DNA of 64,000 bases from Limnoperna fortunei (lineage: Eukaryota; Mollusca; Bivalvia; Mytilida; Modiolidae), in NCBI GenBank assembly GCA_944474755.1, contig OX104118.1, positions 68,639,575-68,703,574 on the forward strand. Direction: 5' to 3'. The position numbers were made by a program, and so were the translations under genes. A model generated the notes under the pieces. It saw only the letters and a list, made by a program, of their open reading frames with translations, had not been told where the DNA came from and made no database searches. Below are positions 1 through 11,000 of this stretch, in pieces; position 1 is the first letter of the stretch, and each line of letters begins with the position of its first letter.

Positions 1-1
1 C

Positions 2-3000
2 AGAGTTTACGTATGGATTTCGATGAACAGAAGGTTAAATGCCTATTTGACACTTTCTAGAGTGGATCGGTATTCGACGGAAGGGCTATGTGGAACGTGG
101 AATAGAAATTATGATGATGATTATACTGGACGAGATGGAAAAATATATTATGATTCAACTAAGTTTGCAAGAACATGGAGGTTTATATTTTGTGTGTCCA
201 TGATTTCAAATATTCTGATTCATTCATCGAACGATTTCTTAACTTCCAGCTACTAATATTAGGGAAGAGGGGTAGACCAACGGGAACAAACTTTTGACCG
301 CCACAAAGAATATGAAGTATTGGGAAAGACGGAATATTTTACTTTGGTATCAGCTACAATGAGCCAAATTATTTTCAAATCAGGAAAGGTGTCCTAATTG
401 TGTAGGAATGTGAAACGCTCTTACCACGTTACTCATTATTTATCGCGGTCGGAACTTCCATCCCCTTAAAGAGAAGGCCTCTCTTTTCCGTCACCTAGAG
501 ATGCGCTGGGGTATCGGACGAGGGGGGGGGGTGGCAATCACTGACCCATCCAGTGTGGTTCCAATAGTTTATAACACAATCCACTTTGTGCCTATATTTG
601 ACGAACTATATATGTTTTATATAATTACAGAGTTCCGGCAAGTGAAAGTCTGTTCATTGCAAAACAGAGAACAGAAAAACTAAAACAGTCCTTTATGTAT
701 TGCTCATGTATGAATTCAACAAAAGAGGGACTTTCTCCGAATGTCGATTGTTCGTGGAAAGAAACAATGCCGGTGTGCCCACCATTAAACTGGAAAAAAG
801 AATCCTGTTCAATTAGGAGCAAACGTTCAGCTGATGATGAAGATGATATTACGATTGATGTTCCCCCTGATATTGTATCGTTTGAAGAAGGAATAGGAGG
901 GGTAATCTAAGATATTTGTTTCAGTTTTACTTGTTCGGTAGGAAAAAGTATATATAGGGCACATATTTCAAGTTCAAGTATACGTTTGAATCTTATTATG
1001 ATCATTGGGTCATTTATAAACTGACGTCAGCCATGTTTTGCAATACGACATTTTTCAAAATATCGCATAGTTTATTTATATACAGATTGTAAAGTCACAG
1101 TTGAGATTTTCATATTTCTTAAAACAAATTATAACACGACACTTTAGGTATTCCTGATATCAGTACTACTGTGTACTATTGATACTCAGAACTGTCCAAC
1201 ACCTCCTTACTTAAACTATTACTATTCCAATGATATTGTCAGTTATCAGGATAAGTGTTTGTTTTGTTTGTTTGAATGGGTTTAACGCCACTTTCAGCAA
1301 TTTTTCAGCTATATCATGGCGTTCAGTTTTTATTGGGGGAGGAAGCTGGAGTACCCGGAGAAAACACCCGACCTTCGTTAGAAAATCTGGCAATTCGTGT
1401 CAATTAAGATTGGAGTCGAACGCACCCTGCCCGCAGTGAGGCTCGAACCCGCAATTTGGTGTTGACAGACCAGGATAAGAATACATTTAGTCTAAAGACA
1501 TTCATATAAACGCGGTATTTGTTTCCTTAAACTGTCATTTTAACAAATTTTATTCGAATATAATGGAATTAAGTTTAGATAATCTATGTACACCTTTAAA
1601 TTACGTTCTGTGAACTTAAATTTAGAGTAAGATCAGATACAAGACCAAGAAGAAAAACACAGCTAAAACAGCAATGTCATACCGGAGGTAATTAAACTGT
1701 TGTGCATTGCTGTTGCTGAAAATGTTATTCGATAGCTTTTTGCATTAGCATGTTTAAAGTTAACTTTTATTATCATTACATCATGTTTTTGTATTCTTGT
1801 AATGCATAATTTAGGTTTTAAATTCGCGTAACGAGAATTATCGAGCACTTTTTGGTTTTGTCAAAACAGGTCAATGATTGGAAAAATGGGTGGAACGAGT
1901 CCAGTGCCGAAGATGCTTGCAACGACTACTTCAAAAAATCAGTATTATTTGATGCTTGTTCTGCCTTGTCCAATGTAAATGCTTCCTCTGCTATAACTAA
2001 CTGTGTTTTGAACATTAAGGTACATACAAGTAGTGTAATTTATGTAATATGTTAATGCAGCAGTTTACAGACTTAAGAAATAATAAGTGAAATATAGCAT
2101 AGATTAAACAAGCTGTTTTTCATACATCTTATTTCTGCATTTAAAATCACAATCGATATACCTGTTCATATATTTTAACTTTTGAAATAACTACTATTAT
2201 AATACTTTACTATGGTAAATTAAATTAGATGTTACGAGCAATAAATCCTTTTTCTCGTTCAAAACTGCACGTGGATAAAATAACTGTCTGGGAATTTTCA
2301 TGTATACAAAATAACTATAAGTTATTTGTTCGACGTGCCAATGCGCGCCAAAATTGAAAATAGGAAATGACTAGTTATTTTTCCGAGGTGCAAAAGCGCG
2401 CCAAATTGATAAGGGTTACTCTGTTATGACTACACAGTCCCCTTGATCTTGTTTATGTTTAGTTCAGTATAATAATACAGTTATGGCCTTTCATTGATTC
2501 AGGTAATGTCCAAATTATTAAATCTCGAAAGAGTTATTAATTATGGATATTACCTTCGTTAAAGGCCATAATTGTATATTACTCTTACCATGTTGATGAC
2601 AACCTAATCAAGATTAAATAACATGAAAGCAGTTTATGATTTAAGTTATTCTATAAAACAACAAGATGTGTTTTGTCTCCATGTAGTAGTTCTTATTAAA
2701 TAAGAAATATATTTCTGACATGTTTCTATAATAATAACTGTATACGTTTTATTTTAAGGTTGCTGGTAGTGACGACTACATGGCCGATTCCTTCGAACTG
2801 TTCAAAACACAATGTACAAACGAGGTCCGTACAAATAACTCATTGTCGTCAAACACAAATGGTACCTCGATTGCAGATAAGGTCAAAGAAAATGACTGTC
2901 CGTATGAATGCACGTACAACGGAACAAAGAACGGAGACTGTGTCGATGGTAATGCTTAAAGCATTTTTCTAAAGTTCCAAATAAACAAATTTAATTTATA

Positions 3001-5367
3001 CGACCTTCTACGACATCGATCTGACTGTTACATGAAGTTATATTATAACCATGCTCTGATAATTCTCGTATTATTCTATGTGTAGCCAATCCAGTTGACG
3101 CGATATAGTTAATGGCACAAGTTCTTACTCTAACTTTGAAAAACTGAAATAACTTATACTCTTTATTTTAAGGGTATACGTAAAACATACTCTTTATTTT
3201 CAGGGTTTTGTGTTTGTTATAGTTACTACACCGGTGATGACTGTCGTATTAATATGAATGAACCGCCAGCCGTGGCAACAGATATTAGTAACGATTCCCT
3301 CTGCAATACCGGGAGTAGAGCTTGCAACTATTTTTCAGTATTTGGAGAAAATTTTTACAGGTCAAATGGAACAAAATGCCGTATTGAAACTGCACAAGTA
3401 ATGTTCTATGTTACTAAGAGTTTAACATCTATATAAAAGGGTTCAAAGTTAAAATGTTACTTTTAATACGGATTTCGGGTATTTGTTCTACTGAACCATT
3501 AAAATATTGAATCAAAAACATGAATATTTTAAATTTCTTTCAACATATTAAACAATAAGCAATTAACGAGACTCTTGTTACTTGCATATATACAATAACT
3601 ACAGTAGGTGTGCATAAATAATTTTTTGATAAATAATAGTGTTTAAGGAATACGATCTAAACATTCTGATGAATATTTTTGCAAACTGATTATAGTTAAA
3701 TTCTATTCATTTTTACAGATTGTTGATAATGAAATAAAATCGACAGGAACTTACATTCTGACAGACGCTGTCATGGAAAACATGGGCGAAGTCCGCTGCT
3801 CAATGACGTCAAGTTCCCAGCGAAAGAAAAGATCAACCGTATCTTCTTTCAACGCGACTGTGTATTTAGTGTCCGTGACAAACAACGGTGCAAATTTCAG
3901 TAGTTCTGTCCCAGTCATATTGTATGATTCCTCATGCACTGCATGCAACACGACAGATAGTCACGTTTTCTGTCAACTTAGGGTTTGTATGGTCATTCAA
4001 CTGACGTTCTACTTAAATAAAATATTGTTGTACTTACTGTATAACATAAAAATTGCAGGTCAATGAAAATCAGACAATCTTAATGTGTAAAAAAACATAA
4101 ATAAGATTTATTTACCACTCATGTATAGCCTCGTAGCATGCACGACATGACAAGTATGTCTTTTACTAATCCGATGTGAAAAGAAAATGATTGTGATTTC
4201 CACTATTATAATAATTTCAGCAGCTTTCAACATAAGATTCGCATACTTCATCATCACAATAAAGTACAATGTGTTATTCAAGAATAACGATCATTCAGAT
4301 AAAAAGTTTTGATAGAACAAAATAAAAATAATCAATATTTTTTCAAAAGTAATAGACATGTTATAAGATCACCTAAGCTCACAAAAAAGTCTAGATACAA
4401 TTATCAATGTTCTAACGAGAATGTTAAAACACAATCGGTTGTTATGAGCGGCATCGAAAGACTTCGATAGTTGAATTTATTATCCTTGACTAAGCAGAAT
4501 CAAAGATCAAAGTTAAAACTGCACACAGAAAATTTATGTTTACGAAAATTGATATAATCTTGGAAACATTTTTAGAATGCTTAATAGAAAATGGAGTTTG
4601 TCCCATAAAGAATGAATTTCAATGAAATGATCATTGATATTGTGTTTCAGTCCGATATTTGCGTAGTAGACGGAGTTTGTTATGAAGAAGCAAGCTCAAA
4701 GTGCATTACGGCAACAGTGGATACAGTAACCTCCAAACTATGGATAATCGGTGTAGTTGGATGTAGTCTGATCTTCATTATAATATTACTCCTACTGATT
4801 AAATGGTGTGGAACAACAAGGTACATTGCGGGGTGTGCCTGACTGTAATATTACATAAACTTACAATCGTTAACATCGCCGATTCCCTAAGCTGTGATGA
4901 AAATCACTGAAATATGTTAAATATTACACTTTTATTTAAACATATGCACTTAATAAACTCGTTAATTACACTATCGATGACCGGTACTTCTATGTTAAGC
5001 TTTTTTGTGGACACGCGCATATGCAATATGTTATTTCCATATTTCATTTAAGGGAAACAGAGCATTAAGAATTTGAATAAAGAATGTTCTAAAATTAGGA
5101 GTGATAAAGCTAATTTTAAATTGCATATAAACTATAATAGACCCTTTTTCTTGATGCTTATGTTGTAATGTAAACACAAGTGGGCATGTATATTTTATTA
5201 TTTAATTTAAATTCACATTTGTATTTTTCAGTAACACTATAACGCCGTTAACAGAAAAAGAAGCTGTCCCTCAAATTGTACACAGTAATATTGGGAAAAG
5301 CAGTATGTCAAATAGAGAAAAGAAAAGCGGAATACACAAGATCAATGTTAAAGAATTTAATTGGTAA
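2..5367 (+). CDS. VWD/EGF transmembrane protein (VWDE-like), 3' part of gene, 8 exons
   Basis: Exons as read: up to 180, 631-901, 1870-2019, 2759-2948, 3204-3397, 3719-3982, 4651-4820, 5232-5367 (stop TAA 5365-5367). Phases match at every junction (2,0,0,1,0,0,2), giving about 516 residues. The 5' part lies outside the window; CAG at 1-3 could be the acceptor of the first exon. The first exon carries the end of a VWD domain (GLCGTWNRNYDDDYTGRDG), continued by VPASESLF in exon 2. Then come a Cys-rich segment, an EGF-like domain, a second Cys-rich region (CTACN, VCYEEASSKC), one membrane span and a basic tail of about 49 residues. About ten N-glycosylation sequons (NST, NES, NAS, NGT, NAT, NFS, NTT) fit an extracellular ectodomain. 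The order resembles von Willebrand factor D and EGF domain-containing proteins, which are expanded in molluscs. Ligand and role are unknown. A SINE sits in intron 2. Confidence 0.82.
631..901 (+). CDS. Exon 2: end of VWD domain, Cys-rich segment, RSKR site
   Basis: The acceptor is ATTACAG before 631 and the donor is GTAATC at 902. The exon opens with VPASESLF, the usual end of a VWD domain, then CSCMN and VCPPL cysteines. SIRSKRSADDEDD follows: a tetrabasic motif of proprotein-convertase type (R-S-K-R before S) next to an acidic patch. Cleavage is inferred, not shown. Confidence 0.75.
1255..1478 (-). mobile_element. tRNA-headed bivalve SINE, copy 1 (head truncated)
   Basis: Read on the minus strand: a partial tRNA-like head, then GGGTTCGAGCC (B-box-like), the conserved core (ACTCCAATCTTAATTG-type, GGTCGGG, CTCCGG, TTCCTCCCCCAATAAAAACTG-type), the GCTGAAA...GTGGCGTTAAA tail and terminal CAAACAAAC. 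Nine other copies or fragments in the window share this order. It lies in intron 2 of the VWDE-like gene. Confidence 0.8.
2472..2586. mobile_element. Fold-back MITE, about 115 bp
   Basis: The left arm contains TTATGGCCTTT and CAGGTAATGTCC. The right arm carries GGATATTACC and AAAGGCCATAA, so the ends are imperfect inverted repeats of about 38 bp. It is in intron 3 of the VWDE-like gene. The superfamily is not identifiable. Confidence 0.55.
2759..3397 (+). CDS. Exons 4-5: EGF-like domain and following Cys pair
   Basis: Exon 4 is 2759-2948 (ends phase 1) and exon 5 is 3204-3397. The EGF-like domain spans the junction: DCPYECTYNGTKNGDC joined to VDGFCVCYSYYTGDDC, which has six cysteines with the C-x-C and GxxC ending of the family. 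After it come SLCNTGSRAC and FGENFYRSNGTKC, as in VWDE-type proteins. The reading frame that maintains phase differs from a longer ATG frame that also crosses exon 4. Confidence 0.78.
3719..3982 (+). CDS. Exon 6: extracellular region with RKKR motif and CTACN
   Basis: Acceptor TTTTTACAG before 3719, donor GTTTGT at 3983, phase 0 at both ends. It encodes a Cys-poor stretch, then SSSQRKKRSTVSS (a second convertase-type site), a beta-rich segment with NAT and NFS sequons, and DSSCTACNTTDSHVFC. The following exon supplies DICVVDGVCYEEASSKC. Confidence 0.75.
4651..4820 (+). CDS. Exon 7: last cysteines and transmembrane segment
   Basis: After three cysteines a hydrophobic stretch of about 22 residues runs from LWIIGVVG to LLLLIKW, followed by CGTT and the cytoplasmic tail in exon 8. 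One membrane span with the N-terminus outside is inferred. Confidence 0.8.
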
Positions 5368-6489
5368 TCCGAACAAATCTGATTGGACTTTTCTTTCTCT
5401 GTTAACTACTTCTGTTTTACCTGTTTGCGTTTCTTTCACAGTTTATGATAACCGACATTTTGTATTTACGACACGATTTAATTCTGTGTTTTTGTACTGT
5501 ACTATTTGCCTCATTGCATATAATACACGTTTTATTTGATTTTATATTTAAACTGAATCTCTTGTGCGTGTTGACGGAAACAAAATAGAGAGATATTTCA
5601 TGCTGGATTAAATTTACACGAACGTTTTTTTCATCTAATCATATTCTATGGAGTGTCCTTGTAGGAAAAGGATTTACAGACTGCTAAGAATTATGCTAGA
5701 TTGTAATATACATTGGATAAATATAAACTTATTTATATTAATAAATTAAAATAAATTAATGAAAATCAAATAAAGGATACAATATCATTTAGGTTGTCAT
5801 GACGTTTTATAATTTTGCTGATAAATAAAATGCAAACCTTTCCTTTTCGGCGTTGTAACACGTCAGCGCTTAACACATTGTAACACATACATGTTCTTAC
5901 TCGAAATAATGTTTAATTCCAATTGAGTTTGATTTCTGTGTTGAAGATTCATTTCCATTTAGTAAGTTTACAAAAAGTATGTTCTGCATGTTATTTTATA
6001 CATATACTTCTTTTCGAATCTTAACTTTCTTTTAAGCTTTTGTAAAAACATGCGATACCAAGACATGATAAAACCTCTTGTACTGTCATGGCAAATACAA
6101 GAATACTGAACAACTGACAAATATAAATGTCAGTTTTGAGATTAAACACTGAAAACTGAAGATCAACAACACGAACAGGAAGGAACAACAGTTTATCTCA
6201 ACGATTTACAATCGACGTGATACATGTATTACCTTTATAATACGTTGACAACTCATTTCAGGTTACTTAGTATCGCAAAAGTTTGGTTTGATAAATGTTT
6301 AGTGCCAAACCCCCGGACAAGCGTGCGGTCTTGTAAAGTATTAAGATAATAAAATCATTGCTAAGTATATTTGTCATTCGGGCAATATGTCTAAAATGAC
6401 GTATCTCGAATCTACGGTAGATACGGTAGCACACTTTCTTAATTGATAGCAAAACAAAAAGAGGAGTCAAATTGATGTATTGTTAATGT
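5368..6489. other. Intergenic spacer between two convergent genes
   Basis: No gene is seen. AATAAA motifs at 5769-5774 and 5824-5829 are candidate poly(A) signals for the upstream gene. AT-rich and otherwise unremarkable. Confidence 0.6.
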
Positions 6490-8049
6490 TTATTTTTCAC
6501 AAATAAAGTTTGAGGATATTTGGCAGTTGCCATTGTGATATTTGAAGTCATACATGGGTCCATATTCCAGACAGTCGTGTCCAGGTACGACGATTTCGTG
6601 TCCATTAAACCAGGTAGTTGTTGAGACCAGCGAACCTGACGAATCCCATATCCACTTGTGTGTTTGGGGGCTTTTACTTCCGCCGGTCCAGTATGAATAA
6701 TGTCGGTCATCTCCTAGTGAAAACATTTATAATAAATAACAAATGGTTTCATTTCCGGAATGCTTTTTTTAATTTTCGTCATTATCTAATCAATCGATTT
6801 GTATATTTTATATATAGATGATTTATTTATACGTGCACTTTTTTAATTTCATCTTTGTATATTGTGATCTGTTCAACGCTCTTCATAGTAAAAAGTGTTT
6901 TCCCTTTTTGTGTTTGACTAGTTGTCTATCATGCAGAAGTTTATCGAAATTAATATAAGATTTTGTCAACAATTTTAATTTAATTAAGTATGAGATCGAT
7001 AGAAATTTCTTCTCCCCCCCCCCCCAAGGTCAGACAGCAGTTTAAAAGGTTAGAATATCAACGTACCATGCTGTGCAATCAAATACTTCTTCATCTCTAA
7101 TTCTTCATTTAAAGAGTTAAATTCAACCAGATGACTGTCCAATGCCATACAGATTACCTGTTGTAAAAAGCACAGCCATTATACAAGCCATATGGCGTGG
7201 CAGATATATTGGCTTATGCGTGCGTAACGTAGATACACTAAAAATACTTTATACTCATTTATACGTAATAACACACTGATGCTATTATCAACACATAATG
7301 TATTTATTCTAGTATGGTGTCTTCTTAATCATTCAAACATTACGTTATTTTGTACTGACTCAAAAACAGTAAATTGAGTGATTGAATGGAATGATCATAA
7401 CGCCCAGTGAGAAGTCAATATGCTATAATCAAGTCAAAATCATTGTTGTAAATTAAAAAAAAACTACATTAATTTAATGATTTTAGTAAAAATAACACTC
7501 GGTAAAACAGCGGATGTGTAGCAGGAATTGCTAACATTCCAGAGCAGCTGATATTGGGGTTCTTGTATATCCGTTCGTTTGTTTTATCTATCTGTGTTAT
7601 TGTCGGATTTGTTTCCATTTTCCAGGTAATTTTATTTTTGTAAAATGATTTGACATTGTCTTGATATCGTGTGTTTCTCTTGTGGTAACGTATTTTTGGA
7701 CTTTATATTGATTTTCTTTCAAATCCATTTAATGGATTTAATCCATGTCTACTTACAAAACGTAGGTATGTGCCCTAAGCATGCAAACAAATAACAAGAT
7801 TTGTATTGTTTTGACACAGAGTATATGCTTTGTTTTATGTATGCTGATCTTTTTAACTCTATAACAGAACTTTGGTCAATACGTTGTACACAATTTTTTT
7901 GGTTTATTACTACAATGCACAACAGACGGAAACATGAAGAACCGGAAATAAGCCACAAACCTTGGCATCACTCCAAGTCTCTGTTTTTCCTTCAGGATTA
8001 ACGTAATAACAGGAACCACCAACTTGGATGAAATCAATATCGCAGGACA
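6490..8049 (-). CDS. Exons 10-12: long-form C-type lectin domain
   Basis: Exon 10 (7961-8049) encodes SCDIDFIQVGGSCYYV and TWSDAK. Exon 11 (7067-7157) encodes VICMALDSHLVEFNSLNEE. Exon 12 (6490-6713) encodes SYWTGG, HKWIWDSSG, HDCLEYG, GNCQ and FICEK. These are the CTLD landmarks in order: N-terminal Cys pair, C-x-HLVE helix, WTGG in the WIGL position, W-I-W strand, and the last three cysteines, six in all (long form). The EPN or QPD motif expected in the long loop is not present (NGHEIVVPG there instead) and WND is replaced by YHN, so classical Ca2+-dependent mannose or galactose binding is doubtful. This block was the first recognised and anchors the gene's strand. Confidence 0.9.
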
Positions 8050-11000
8050 CTGTAATAAATCGATATGTGTTATAGTAAAGTGTTTTATATTGTCAAAAAG
8101 CTTCGGCTTTAGGAATTATGAATAGTGATATAGGCAAGTTTTGAAAAACTCTTTCCAGCAAGAAACAGTTGTGCATAGGATAAGTCATCCCAGTTTTTTT
8201 TAGTTTACTGTAATGAAATAAAATTAGTTATTTTAATTCAGTAACAAAATCTTTCATACAAAAATCATGCACATCAACATTTTATAATAAGTGCACACAA
8301 TTTGTTTAATTTGTTAATGCATGTATGTATGAGTTTAAGAATGAGAACACGCTTATACTTTTTAACTAAACATAACTATTATATTTGGTTAATTATTTGT
8401 TTGTGGAAAATAAAATATTTGTTGCACATTCATAATTTTAATTCTTCAACAAAGGGAATTAGAGATAATTCTAATATGACGTGCTTTAAAGGCTTTGAGA
8501 CCACAACTGTGTTAAAAAATTATCTATGAGCAACACGCGCTGAGGAGGGCGTGTTTTAAATGGCTGTTACAATTACAAAACTGTAACTCCCACCGGAAAG
8601 CTATTGCGTATGACGTTTAAATCTTATAAATAGCGACACGCGCTATCACGCGCTATCATTAAGTTGCAATAATTGTGTGTTACATTGACGGAACAGCCAG
8701 TTTATGGAGGAAATGATGTTTTCTATAGTACGACAATATTATAAACGTACCGTAATTGTCTTATTAGAATAGAAATAATTCACAGAGGCTGTGATTTATT
8801 TCTTAAATAGTAAATAACGAATGTAAATAGTATGTAAAATATTATATAAATATTCAAATATTTAAAACTACTACGATATGACATGATTTTGTTATTGTCA
8901 TCATTAAAGATCTAATACTACTAAGACATTATATTATAACAAATATAAACCACTTGCTCTTGAGCGCTTCCTTGGTCAATAAATGTCTATTAACTATTGG
9001 TACTGGTAGCAATTTTGAACGTTCAACTGGCAAAACATTAAGACATGTGAATTTACATCGCTCCTACACTGTCATTAAACCTTTTTTTCTTTATTTTTTT
9101 TAAACCCATTGGTCCTTAATCCATTTTGCCAATAACTTAAACTTTACATATAAATATACACACGCCGTGGCTGTTATAAGTATAACGAAATATATTGCAC
9201 TTACAAGGTGGATAACTAACTGTTGTTGTCGGGTGGGTTGTTGTTGTCGGCCTTGCTGTTGTCGTTCGGTGTGTTGTTGTCGTTGGATGTGTTGTGGTCG
9301 TGTGTGTTGCTGTCGTCGGGTGTGTTGTTGTTGTCGGGTGTGTTGTTGATTTTGTAGTTGTGGCTGTGGTTGTAGGTATTAGAGCATCGGGTGAGTTACA
9401 TAAGTTTGTTTGACAACAAACTGCATTAAGATGAACTGCAGAGGTCGTGCAAACCTGATAAACACATACACATGATAAGAAACAAACTTCGGTTTATTGT
9501 CTTTTTATTGGAATATACTATCTATATACAAGACCAATCGGTTATTTTAAGATTAAAAACTTGAGAAATCATTGTACTACGATTAAATAAACGATCTGAA
9601 AATTGTCAAAGTAACCTTATTCTGTATACTAATAAACTGAAACCCACATTTAATATGTCCAAAAACATATCCTATACTGTTACTGCTGAATAATATTTGA
9701 TGCTCTGTTTAACTTACTGTAACCGGAACACAATCCATTTTGTACTGTGGACTGGACGTTGTAAGATTAAATTCACCAACTACGATGCATTTCTGTAATT
9801 AAAACAAATAGAAATTATGTTACTTAACATACAGAAGTGTTATTTATGGGCAATAACTTATTTAAGGAGTTGTCTGACAATTTCAGACCAATCAAGTGAA
9901 TTGTAGGGCTTGTATTGTTGATAAGTTTTGCTATTTACAGTTTTACTCTAGCTGTTATAGTTTTAAAGTTACAAGACAAAAACGGAAAATTTCATAAAAA
10001 ATTACAATTTAAGGGCAATAACTCATATCAGGAGTCATCTGACAATTTCAGACCAATCAAGTGAATTGTAGGGGTTTTATTGCTGATCATTTTTGCATTT
10101 ATTATTTCATTCTAGATGTTATGGTTTTTAAGTTTCAGGACAAAAACGAAAAATTTCATAAAAAATTGCAATTTAAGGGAAATAGCTCCTATAAGGAGTC
10201 ATCCGACAATTTCAGACTTTATAGTAATTTGTAGGGCTTGTATTGCTGATCATTTTTGCTATTAACAGTTTCACTCTAGCTGTTACAGTTTTTAAGTTAC
10301 AGGACAAAAACGGAAAATTTCATAAAAAATTGTCATTTATGGGCAATAACTTATTTCAGGAGTTGTCTGACAATTTCAGACCAATCAAGTGAATTGTAGG
10401 CCCTTTATTGCTGATCATTTGTGCCATTTTACAGTTTCAATCTAGCTGCTATAGATTTCAAGTTACAGGACAAAAACGGTAAATTTCATAAAAAATTGCC
10501 ATTTAAGGGCAATAACTCGTATAACAAGTCATCTGACAATTTCAGACTAAAACAATGAATTGTAGGGCTTGTATTGTTGATCATTTTTCAGTTTTACTCT
10601 AGCTGTTTTAGTTTTAAAGTTACAGGACAAAAACGGAAAAAATTCATAAAAAATTACCATTTAAGGGCAATAAGTCATATAAGGAGTCATCTGACAATTT
10701 CAGACCAATCAAGTGAATTGTAGGGCTTTTCGACGCCGGACGACGGGCGACGGACGCCAAGTGATAGCAAAAGCTCACCTGGACCTTCGGTCCAGGTGAG
10801 CTAAACATAGCAAAGAAAACCGACCAAACAACAAGAGGCAAAAGTTAAGGGACAGTTATAAATCCGGATATAGACAAACGCAACACAAAAACCAAAAACA
10901 CAAAAAACAGAAAGAGAGTAACCCGATCCCAATAAAAACCATGGGTGCACTCAGATGCTCCGGACGAGTAAGCAGTGCCTGCCTCTAACTAGACACCCGT

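Noticed and set aside
9167..9349. Plus-strand Cys-rich 60-codon frame
   Set aside because: Antisense of the Thr-rich linker exon; composition comes from the GTT-type repeat.
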